Made by a program: the position numbers and the translations under genes. Of a stretch of DNA of 64,000 nt, positions 47,945 through 56,946 are shown in pieces. Under the pieces are notes generated by a model that was not told the origin of the DNA, searched no databases, and saw nothing but the letters and a program-made list of their open reading frames with translations. Origin of the DNA: Desulfosediminicola ganghwensis (GTDB lineage: Bacteria; Desulfobacterota; Desulfobulbia; Desulfobulbales; Desulfocapsaceae); assembly GCF_005116675.2 (NCBI RefSeq), contig NZ_CP050699.1:3123001-3187000 (forward strand), given 5' to 3'. How positions within the stretch are numbered: position 1 is the stretch's first letter; the number at the start of each line of letters is the position of its first letter.

Positions 47945-48337
47945 TTAGCAATCAGTTTTTCTGGCGAAGGCACAGAATCCGGAGCGGGGGCCTATCTGGG
48001 GGTGGTTTCTGCATGTGTCCGGCCGCTGTTCGTAAATGCTGCAGCGTCGGGTCTTTTTATCGAGGTAGAGGCAATCACCGTTTGCCATTCGACTGAGCGT
48101 GTATAACTCCTTTTTGGGATAGAAATGCTCGACGATACCTTGTTTTTTAAGACGCTTGGCTATATTTTTTGGGTTTTCTCCAAGCTCAAATTCGTCCATG
48201 ACTTCCATGCGAATGAGGTCTTTGGCCTTGACCTCAACGGGCAGCTTGCAACAACTCGCGTTACAGTCATAACAAAGTTTGGGTGTATACTTTATCCAGG
48301 TTTTTGGTTCGTCGAGTAATGTGGGCTGTGTTGCCAT
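47945..48337 (-). CDS. YkgJ-type cysteine-cluster protein
   Basis: 130 residues of the YkgJ/UPF0153 family, with CYDCNASCCKLPVEV near the N-terminus and, later, CLYLDKKTRRCSIYEQRPDTCRNHP, the usual C-x-x-C-x(3)-CC and C-x-I-Y-x-x-RP-x-x-C signature. It probably binds a zinc or iron-sulfur centre. GAGGAGGAAAAG precedes the ATG. It is the first gene of the probable ykgJ-small protein-lspA-sodN cluster. The family's function is not established. Confidence 0.85.
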   Translation of the reverse strand: MATQPTLLDEPKTWIKYTPKLCYDCNASCCKLPVEVKAKDLIRMEVMDEFELGENPKNIAKRLKKQGIVEHFYPKKELYTLSRMANGDCLYLDKKTRRCSIYEQRPDTCRNHPQIGPRSGFCAFARKTDC

Positions 48338-48527
48338 TCTTTTCCTCCTCTTAAGGCAGATATTGGTCTGGGGAAAAAAGATAGCGAACGTAGCACAGTC
48401 TCGATGAAATTGCCAGCTACTGTTGGCGATTATGGAGTTTCATGGGGGCGGCAATACGCCTGTCACCTGATACCTCACTCCTGTCCGTTTTTTTAAGTTT
48501 CACGGGAAATCAGAATCATTCATCCTT

Positions 48528-49388
48528 TTGTGCCGATCAGCTATGTTCAAAATGGATCAGTCTCATTTGTGGGTACGTTCGTTATCGTCAGTCCGGCAGG
48601 TCGATTCCGGGTACTGGTTTAGTGTAGAAAAAGATCAGTGTCGGGGAGGGGTGCTGCTGGCTCATGGTCTTAATATGAATCCCAAAAGCTGGCGGGAGAT
48701 GATCGTTTTTCTCAACAGATTGGGATTAGCAGTTTACCGGCTTGAGCTGAAGGGCCATCGAGGGTTAAACTTTGAGGACATGATGGATGTGAGTGCCCGG
48801 GAGTGGCTCGAACAGTTCAATTCTGCAGTTGAATTCATGGCGGAACAAATTCCTGGGCTACCCGCCTATCTGGTTGGCTATTCTCTGGGGGGACTTCTGG
48901 GGATGGTGGCGCAACTTCAGAAAAGCGAACCCTGTTTTGAGCGACAGGTGTTGCTGGCTCCGGCATTGGCCTTGAAATTATATACCCGCCTGGCACTTCC
49001 AATGACCAGGGTGGTGTCTTTTTTGGCTTCACGTTCTCCGAAGGAATATGTGGCAAATACAAGAGGGACCACCGGTGCTGCATACCAGGCACTTTTTGAC
49101 TTGGAGAGGGAGTTTCGCTCTGCAGAGGAGAGACAGTTCTCGGTGGTGAATTATCCAACCCTGATTATCATGCGGCCCAATGATGAACTGATCAGCTATC
49201 GGTGCACGAAGAAACTGATAGAACGAAGGGAGCTGAATAGGTGGAAATTGGCTGAACTCCCAAAGAAAAAAACGACTCACCGGGATCTTTACTTTCGTCA
49301 TCTGATAATTGACGAAAAGTCAGTCGGTGAGCGATCATGGCAGAAACTGACCAAGCTGTTGGAGGAGTTTCTGATCAGGGGAGAGTAA
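48528..49388 (+). CDS. Alpha/beta hydrolase
   Basis: 286 residues from GTG 48528; ATG 48543 or ATG 48552 are equally possible as no clear ribosome site is seen. The alpha/beta fold is shown by VLLAHGLNMNPKSW and the nucleophile elbow GYSLGGLLG (Ser), with a late Asp in RPNDELIS and a His near KKTTHRDL. It resembles monoacylglycerol lipase-like or thioesterase-like hydrolases. It is cytoplasmic and converges on hgcB with 25 nt between the stops. Substrate unknown. Confidence 0.82.
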   Translation: MCRSAMFKMDQSHLWVRSLSSVRQVDSGYWFSVEKDQCRGGVLLAHGLNMNPKSWREMIVFLNRLGLAVYRLELKGHRGLNFEDMMDVSAREWLEQFNSAVEFMAEQIPGLPAYLVGYSLGGLLGMVAQLQKSEPCFERQVLLAPALALKLYTRLALPMTRVVSFLASRSPKEYVANTRGTTGAAYQALFDLEREFRSAEERQFSVVNYPTLIIMRPNDELISYRCTKKLIERRELNRWKLAELPKKKTTHRDLYFRHLIIDEKSVGERSWQKLTKLLEEFLIRGE

Positions 49389-49413
49389 AAAGAAGATATT
49401 TCTGTTTTAACAC

Positions 49414-49707
49414 CTAGCAGCATCCCCCTCCAAGGGTTTTCCCTGTATATTTTGCAATCCAGCTCTTGATGATAAGGGTTGCGCAGCCGCATTTGTCATC
49501 GGGATTGACATGGATGGCATTCACTGGGCAATTCAGGGCACAGGCACCACATTCCATGCAGGCCCCGAAATCAACAATTTCTGCTTTTTTACCTTTCAGG
49601 GTAAATATCCGATGGGGACATGTTGTGACACACATGCCGCAACCAATACATGTATCAACATCGAGTGTGAGTTCAGCTACATTTTCGAGGTAACGGAATT
49701 CTTTCAT
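49414..49707 (-). CDS. hgcB: HgcB ferredoxin, mercury methylation
   Basis: 97 residues with two [4Fe-4S] motifs (CIGCGMCVTTCP, CMECGACALNCP) and the C-terminal vicinal Cys pair GGGCC that separates HgcB from ordinary ferredoxins. The extra Cys in DDKCGCATLI fits too. HgcB reduces the corrinoid of HgcA and its CC tail is thought to pass Hg(II). It lies 28 nt downstream of hgcA on the same strand. Cytoplasmic. Confidence 0.93.
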   Translation of the reverse strand: MKEFRYLENVAELTLDVDTCIGCGMCVTTCPHRIFTLKGKKAEIVDFGACMECGACALNCPVNAIHVNPDDKCGCATLIIKSWIAKYTGKTLGGGCC

Positions 49708-49735
49708 GATTGTAAATCCTGTTGTCGAGGTTCAA

Positions 49736-50908
49736 CTAACCCCTGATAAACGGGGAGATCAGCCAGAGAACCAAGGCAATTGTTGCCAAAGCTATCTGCA
49801 GCGGTAACCCCCGACGCATTTCAAATTCTACACCGGAAAGAGACGTGTAGGGGGTTGACCCGGTAAAGTTCATGGCGAGAAAAGAGCCAGTGGCAAGCAT
49901 CCAGGATGCGAGGGCTAAGGTATCATGACTTCCTGCAATTGGAATAGACCACATTGAGAACAGCAATGCAGAAATGAGTGACGTGAAAGCACCTTTTAAC
50001 CAGAATTGCCTGAAAGGAAGGGCCCTGAGTAAGAGAGGCGTTACGACAGCCCCCGCAAAAATTCCCATAAGAGTAGCCAAAAGAAAAGGAATGATACGAC
50101 TAATAGCTTGGTTTGTTGAAAAAAATTCCGGGCCAATACCGGATATCGGCAACATCACTAGCAGCAGCAATACCAGAGGTTTAATACTCAGGAAAACTTC
50201 AACTGGAACAAGTTCTGCCCGTTCTTTCAGGGTGAAAGTCACAGATCGCATCCTGTCATCTGCCTGCAGTTGATTTGCTATGAACTCTGGAAGATCAGAT
50301 AAGCGAACAGGACCAAACACGCCGCGAAACCCGCATTCACTTTTCAGTCTCAGGCAGTCTACACCGGTTGCAGAGAGTTGGGGAAGTATGAGAGTGCGAT
50401 GGTTGACAACTTTGGCAAGGTCGGAATGCTTTACCTGATATGCTATTTCGGCAGTACTGAAGGTACCCTTGCCGGCAGCACACCAGACATTTATGCCCCG
50501 TGTATCGATAACCAACAACCAGACGTCGATAACCTTCAGATTTCTGCGGGCAATATCAAAGGTCAGCTTATAGTTGGCGGTAACAACCACCGGTGAATCA
50601 GCGGAAGGTGAGCCTACCGCATACAACCCCGGTGTCACCTTGTAATTGTTTCTGAGAATGCCTGTTCGCACTCCTATGGTGCCGAGATGATCCCGGCCCG
50701 AGAGTTCACTTTTTAACTGCGGGACACTGCCTCTAGCTGTCTGGATAAACCCATGTACGAAAGGGTCGATGGTATACCCGGCTTTTTCATGTTCCCCTGC
50801 CCGGGGATAAGTTTCCGGGCCTCAGCAGGGACCCGAGTCGATTTCGGGAGGTGGCTGGATAGGAATGTCCTGAATGGGGGTTATGAACTGCTGTGGTTCG
50901 CTTCGCAC
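49736..50908 (-). CDS. hgcA: HgcA corrinoid protein, mercury methylation; apparent selenoprotein
   Basis: 390 residues from GTG 50908 (GGAG 9 nt upstream) if TGA at 50822-50824 is Sec29 in DSGPC-Sec-GPETYP. Other HgcA proteins, as I recall them, carry CCGP here, so the second Cys becomes Sec. After the TGA the family sequence continues without a break (DPFVHGFIQTARGSVPQ, SGRDHLGTIGVRTGI). No ATG, GTG or TTG lies in frame between the TGA and 50671, so a functional N-terminus needs read-through. The cap-helix NVWCAAGKGTF holds Cys143, the cobalt ligand. Five C-terminal membrane helices follow. HgcA transfers a methyl group to Hg(II). A SECIS-like hairpin is present. Confidence 0.85.
50793..50807 (-). 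promoter_or_regulatory. SECIS hairpin candidate of hgcA
   Basis: TCCCC-GGGCA-GGGGA, a perfect 5-bp GC-rich stem, begins 14 nt after the TGA at 50824-50822, so its loop is 19-20 nt from the codon. A competing 6-bp stem (GCCCGG/CCGGGC) lies nearer the TGA. Confidence 0.65.
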
Positions 50909-51283
50909 TGGTCTATTCTCCGGTTGCGGCTAAAAAAGTGATCTTTGTTATTTCTGAAAATATAGTTCCTGAAAGTAAAAAGCATCAATCTTTCTGTCAA
51001 GTTTGTTGAAATCAGGTGCTCCTTATATAATCAAAAGGCAAATTTTATGATAGTGACTGTTGGTCCGTAATTCAGATTGTAGATATTGGGCGCCAACAGA
51101 TAATCGACAATAATTGCAATTAATTCCATTGCTGGTATAAAGATACTCAACCACTCAAACAGCACCGTGTGTAAGCTGCCTAAGTGAGTAAAGGCGGTGT
51201 GTCCTGTATCTAAATTATAAATCCGGCGTAGGAAATGCCATCCGTGTTACGCCTTTTCAATACAACCATATAAAGGAATTGTC
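50909..51283. other. Divergent region between hgcA and sat-cysC
   Basis: 375 AT-rich bases without a gene. A plus-strand TTGTTG at 51003-51008 and TATAAT at 51026-51031 with 17-nt spacing form a weak sigma70-type promoter about 250 nt before sat-cysC. I see no clear hgcA promoter. Confidence 0.45.
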
Positions 51284-52981
51284 GTGAGAGAATTCTACTC
51301 TGAAAGTCTGATCGTTCATTTCAGGCGAGTTGAAACGTTGCGTCATGAGGCGCTGAGTTGCACAGCCATAGATCTAAACGGCAGACAGCTTTGTGATCTC
51401 GAATTATTACTCAACAGGGGATTTTATCCTCTGACCGGCTATATGGATAAGGACGTATATGAGTCTGTTGTGGATACCATGCGCCTGCCGGATGGGACGG
51501 TATGGCCCATGCCTATCTGCCTTGACGTAAATGAGCAGACAGCAGAGAGGTTGACAATCGGAGACAGGGTGGCACTGAATGATCAGGAAGGTTTCCTGCT
51601 GGCGATTCTGACTGTTACCGATCTCTGGAAAGCAGATAAGAAGAAAGAAGCAAAGACGGTGTACGGGACCGATAACCCTGCCATTCACCCCGGTGTCATG
51701 CAGCTGTACGATAGGGTCGGTGAATATTATGTCGGGGGGGATCTGGAGGGCGTGAGTTTACCGATTCACTATGACTTTCAACAGTTGCGGTTGGCTCCGT
51801 CAGAGACTGTGCGTCGCTTTACCATGAATGGCTGGCGCCGGGTGCTTGGCTTTCACGCTGATGAATATCTGCATTGCGCTCACCGGGAAATGGTGATGGA
51901 GGCCGCCCGTGAGGCAGGTACTGCTATTTTTCTTCAGCCAGTAGCAGATCTGAGTCATCCCGGTAACCTTGATTATTACACCCAGATCCGTTGTTACGAG
52001 GCCTTCACTAAACAGTTCCCGTCTCACATGATCCAGCTCGGCCTGACTCCTTTTGCGACCAGAAAGGCGGGGCCCAGGGAGGCGCTCTGGCAGGCGATCA
52101 TGAGAAAGAATTTTGGCTGCAGTCACTTCATGGTGGCGGAAGATCATGCAGATCCATTCAAAGGTCTGGGCAGGGGTGAGCGTTTCTACAGTTCTGGTGA
52201 GGCCCAGAAACTGGTTGCCGAATTTGCGGCCGAGACCGGAATTGAAATGGTCCCCAAAAGGGAGATGGGCTATCATCAGGAGGAGAAAAAGTATGTTCTC
52301 CTCGATGAGGTTGATGAGGAAGAGGTCGCAACTATAACCTCCAGGGAGTTACGACTCCGCCTGGAGCAGGGGGAAAGTATCCCTGAGTGGTTTTCCTATC
52401 CGGAGATCGTCGATGAGTTGCGTCGATCTTTTCCACCAAAATCGAAGCAGGGCTTCACCATATTCATGAGTGGATTTTCCGGTTCGGGTAAATCGACCAT
52501 CGCCAAGGTCTTGCTGGTGAAGTTTATGGAGATGTGTGACCGGCCGGTGACTTTGCTTGATGGCGACATCGTGAGGACAAATCTTTCATCAGAGCTGAAT
52601 TTTTCCAAGGAACATAGAAACCTCAACATCACCAGAATCGGTTTCGTAGCCAGTGAGATTACCAAGAATGGAGGGGTTGCTCTCTGTGCCCCCATCGCCC
52701 CCTATGAGGAGTCACGACAGGCTAACCGCGAGTTGATTTCGCAGTACGGCGGCTACATTGAGGTGTATGTCTCCACTCCGCTCGAGGTTTGTGAGAGCAG
52801 GGACCGTAAAGGGCTGTACGCCAAGGCACGTGCAGGCAAGGTCAAGGGCGTGACGGGTATTACCGATCCGTATATACCGCCTTCAAATCCGGAGTTGACC
52901 ATCGACACCTCCACTGTCACGCCGATGGAGGCAGTGCAGGAGATATTGCTCTATCTGCAGAAGCAGGGCTATATAGCGTAA
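51284..52981 (+). CDS. Sat-CysC fusion (ATP sulfurylase / APS kinase) with altered Sat active site
   Basis: 565 residues from GTG 51284 (AAAGGAATT upstream). Residues 1 to about 385 follow the ATP sulfurylase fold: LLNRGFYPLTGYM, TVWPMPICLDV, DLSHPGNLDYY. Residues about 390-565 are an APS kinase with P-loop GFSGSGKST, the DGDIVRTNL region and GLYAKARAGKVKGVTG. The Sat nucleotide motif, normally QTRNP-x-HRAH, reads HADEYLHCAH: the two His remain but the Gln, Arg and Asn are lost. GRDHAG reads AEDHAD. The sulfurylase half may be inactive or use another substrate, while the kinase half looks intact. This is probably not the dissimilatory Sat of the organism; no aprAB or qmo is adjacent. Confidence 0.85.
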   Translation: MREFYSESLIVHFRRVETLRHEALSCTAIDLNGRQLCDLELLLNRGFYPLTGYMDKDVYESVVDTMRLPDGTVWPMPICLDVNEQTAERLTIGDRVALNDQEGFLLAILTVTDLWKADKKKEAKTVYGTDNPAIHPGVMQLYDRVGEYYVGGDLEGVSLPIHYDFQQLRLAPSETVRRFTMNGWRRVLGFHADEYLHCAHREMVMEAAREAGTAIFLQPVADLSHPGNLDYYTQIRCYEAFTKQFPSHMIQLGLTPFATRKAGPREALWQAIMRKNFGCSHFMVAEDHADPFKGLGRGERFYSSGEAQKLVAEFAAETGIEMVPKREMGYHQEEKKYVLLDEVDEEEVATITSRELRLRLEQGESIPEWFSYPEIVDELRRSFPPKSKQGFTIFMSGFSGSGKSTIAKVLLVKFMEMCDRPVTLLDGDIVRTNLSSELNFSKEHRNLNITRIGFVASEITKNGGVALCAPIAPYEESRQANRELISQYGGYIEVYVSTPLEVCESRDRKGLYAKARAGKVKGVTGITDPYIPPSNPELTIDTSTVTPMEAVQEILLYLQKQGYIA

Positions 52982-53001
52982 TAGATCCGTTTTAAAGGCT
53001 T

Positions 53002-54315
53002 TCAGATCTGTTCGATCTGCTTGCGAAACAGCTTCAGCATATCGTTACGTATTGCCTGGTGGTTCAGATAGAATATGTCGTCCGGAAAAAGCAGTTCGGC
53101 AACACCAGAGTCGAAAATGCGCCGGACTTCATACTCGTCGTGAGCCACATCCCGCTGATACATGTAGTTCAGCCAGGTACGATTGGTATGGATGATGAAT
53201 TCCACGCGCATACCACCCAGTTTGGCAAAAAATTTGAGCATCGGGGTTTTGCTTGACGAACCGGTGTTGGTGGCGGCATATTTTTCCGCGCCACTCAAGG
53301 TATCTGAAATATCTTCGAGTACCATGAAGGAATCAGCCCGTGAAGCGCTTCGGGTGAGATGGTTTTGAAATATTTTAACATCAGCCATTGAGTTCAGTAC
53401 GGCCATGAGACCCAACTCATCGTCCACTGCAGCAGCTGGGTTTTTCTCATTTTTCCGTAACAGCTTCAGTACTTTTGCTTCAGGAGGTTTTTTTCGGATT
53501 GAGACATAAATGGGGTATTCCCTGCCATCAACTTCAAAGCTTCTTCTCTTCAAGAGTGTCAGTTTCATCCCATCTTCGAATTGTACGTCGGCAGCTTCTT
53601 TACGTTCAATGACTTCAACTTCTGTGCAGCGGAAATCTTTCTTATCGTGATGGGAGAGGAGATAAACCGGATCGTGTTCACCGATTTTGAGTTTTGGACT
53701 CCAGACGTAATCGTTCAAAAAAGAGAGAAATGAAGAGAATTTATCCTCTATCCCTGTTTCGTTTTCGCGCTGATGAATGGATGCTGCCAGGTTCATCAGT
53801 TGCAACTTACGCCGGGCTTCGAATCGCGCTTTTTTGTGATATCGATCATTAAAAATAATTAACAGCAATTCGATTGGGTCATTAATAACCTCTATCTCGT
53901 TGGTTGTTTCGATATGGGAGGCGTACGGCTTGAAGACTTTGTTTCTCAGGCTGTTTATCACAGCGTCCGCTGTACGTGAATATTCGTTAACACGGGACTC
54001 TATCTCGTTATTGGTTCCCTGCATGCCGAACATATTTCCTAATCGTCCGTATGCCCTTTGACTGAGTTCGGCTCGAAGTTCTTTATTGTTAAATATCCCT
54101 TCAATTTCCTTGAAGCTGGAAATTTCGAGAAACTCAAATATCTGACTACGCAAGGCACGGTATTTGGTCACGTTATTACGGTTTGAGGAAAGTTGTTTTA
54201 CCCAGGCCCGAGTGCGTTTTGAAAATGGTTTCATGAGGTTGACGGTTTCTTCCACTGCAAGTGGGCCGTGCTGGCGCAGGGAAGTGAATACACTGTGTTC
54301 GTTGATAACTGACAT
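53002..54315 (-). CDS. Uncharacterised 437-residue protein
   Basis: I do not recognise a family with confidence. The protein is soluble, charged and mostly helical in its N-terminal half (residues 1-200). The C-terminal half has a DELGLMAVLNSMADVKIF segment and, later, MRVEFIIHTNRTWLNYMYQRD followed by AHDEYEVRRIF. This order loosely resembles RelA/SpoT-type nucleotidyltransferases, where an Asp-x-x-Gly-x-R strand precedes a vEvQiRT strand, but key residues differ and I hold this only as a hint. No Cys cluster or signal peptide. It converges with sat-cysC, 20 nt between the two ends. Confidence 0.7.
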   Translation of the reverse strand: MSVINEHSVFTSLRQHGPLAVEETVNLMKPFSKRTRAWVKQLSSNRNNVTKYRALRSQIFEFLEISSFKEIEGIFNNKELRAELSQRAYGRLGNMFGMQGTNNEIESRVNEYSRTADAVINSLRNKVFKPYASHIETTNEIEVINDPIELLLIIFNDRYHKKARFEARRKLQLMNLAASIHQRENETGIEDKFSSFLSFLNDYVWSPKLKIGEHDPVYLLSHHDKKDFRCTEVEVIERKEAADVQFEDGMKLTLLKRRSFEVDGREYPIYVSIRKKPPEAKVLKLLRKNEKNPAAAVDDELGLMAVLNSMADVKIFQNHLTRSASRADSFMVLEDISDTLSGAEKYAATNTGSSSKTPMLKFFAKLGGMRVEFIIHTNRTWLNYMYQRDVAHDEYEVRRIFDSGVAELLFPDDIFYLNHQAIRNDMLKLFRKQIEQI

Positions 54316-55709
<1,394 letters not shown>

Positions 55710-55748
55710 TCACCTCCCGGCATTGCTGAGGCTGATTCATATCTCAAT

Positions 55749-55783
55749 AAAAAAGCCCTGTGAATTTCTCACAGGGCTTTTTT
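55749..55783. terminator. Bidirectional terminator
   Basis: A perfect 15-bp stem including the A and T runs (55749-55763 with 55769-55783) around the loop ATTTC. It serves the convergent dehydrogenase and response regulator genes. Confidence 0.92.
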
Positions 55784-55871
55784 ATTCAAACATTCCATCA
55801 GCTTTTTCAAAGAGCGTTGATTGCAGAGAAAAAGCTGATGCGTTTTTGCATTGAAAATTGGTAGCTTAAAC

Positions 55872-56237
55872 TTAGATGTGCTGCTCAATAGCGGTTAGCA
55901 GTGATACTTCTTCGTAGGGCTTGAAGACATATTCATCTGCACCTTGTTTCATTCCCCAGAATTTATCACTTGGCTGTGACTTGCTGGTTACCATTATGAC
56001 TTTGATGTCCTTGGTAGCCTCATTGTTTTTGAGCTGCCTGCAGATTTCAAAACCGTTCTGTTTCGGGAGAATAACGTCCAGAAGGATAAGATCTGGTTTG
56101 TTTTCACTCGCGATTTCTATAGCTTTTTCGCCTTCATCGGTGCTGAGAACCTTGTAGCCGTTTGCGGTACAGAGGTTTTCTGCGATATGAAGGTCGGTAG
56201 GGCTGTCTTCAACAATCAGGATAACTTTGTCGCTCAT
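55872..56237 (-). CDS. Single-domain response regulator (CheY/PilH-like)
   Basis: 121 residues, one receiver domain and nothing else: acidic pocket in LIVEDSPTD, phospho-acceptor Asp in LILLDVILPKQNG, Thr/Ser switch in VMVTSKSQ and Lys in VFKPYEE. It is last in a cluster with two CheW and one CheA, resembling PilG/PilH of Pil-Chp systems. It is probably phosphorylated by the CheA-like kinase at 56947-61002. Confidence 0.92.
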   Translation of the reverse strand: MSDKVILIVEDSPTDLHIAENLCTANGYKVLSTDEGEKAIEIASENKPDLILLDVILPKQNGFEICRQLKNNEATKDIKVIMVTSKSQPSDKFWGMKQGADEYVFKPYEEVSLLTAIEQHI

Positions 56238-56425
56238 TATTCGTGTTCCACTCTAAATCTAGGTGAATGGGAAATATTCCCACATTTCCGGTCTTTTCAA
56301 GACACGCTTTATTTACTCTATAACAGAAGCTGTGCTACAATGTGCAAGCTAATTTATGTATATTTATCAAATCTTTCCACTACAATCTACATTCTTTGGC
56401 AATCTTCATCATGCTCATTGGTGTA

Positions 56426-56914
56426 TCAGTCCTGACTGACCAGCAGGCGATCATGAATTTTGGCAATATCCGGAATCAGAACCAGTTGGTTATCCGGCAG
56501 GGCGAATGCGCCGAGCAGATCCTGGCTGTTTTTGGGTAAGCCGGTGTCTGTTGCTTGTGACGCGTTGAAGTTCAACTTTCGGACTCGCAGTGGATTGGCG
56601 GTGCGAAGAATGACTCGCCGAGCTTTTCCATCAATACCTGGTGCTCGCGTCACCACGAATTTATATGGTTGTGATGAAGCTAACATCCCAAGGTGGAAAT
56701 ACTTTTCAAGACTTATAACCAGTAGGGCATCGTCCTGATATTGCGCTCTTTGCAAATGCGGATATTTGTCGTCAGCCGGGAGTAGAGCTATATCGTGGAG
56801 TATATATTCGATCTGACCCCGGCTGATTAACCAGTTGATGTCCCAACCTTCGATGGAGGGGACATTTGCCTTAATCAAGCCAATCTCTGGTTCTTTCTGC
56901 TGTGCTGTTATCAT
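56426..56914 (-). CDS. CheW-like adaptor (divergent)
   Basis: 162 residues. The fold is CheW-like (ALLVISLEKYFHLG, RVILRTANPLRVRKLNF and a closing VLIPDIAKIHDRLL) but the similarity is lower than that of the second CheW. It lies 32 nt downstream of the cheA-like gene. It likely couples a receptor to CheA or acts as a PilI-type scaffold. Confidence 0.75.
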   Translation of the reverse strand: MITAQQKEPEIGLIKANVPSIEGWDINWLISRGQIEYILHDIALLPADDKYPHLQRAQYQDDALLVISLEKYFHLGMLASSQPYKFVVTRAPGIDGKARRVILRTANPLRVRKLNFNASQATDTGLPKNSQDLLGAFALPDNQLVLIPDIAKIHDRLLVSQD

Positions 56915-56946
56915 GGGTGCTCAACTGATTCAATTGTTAAACGTTT

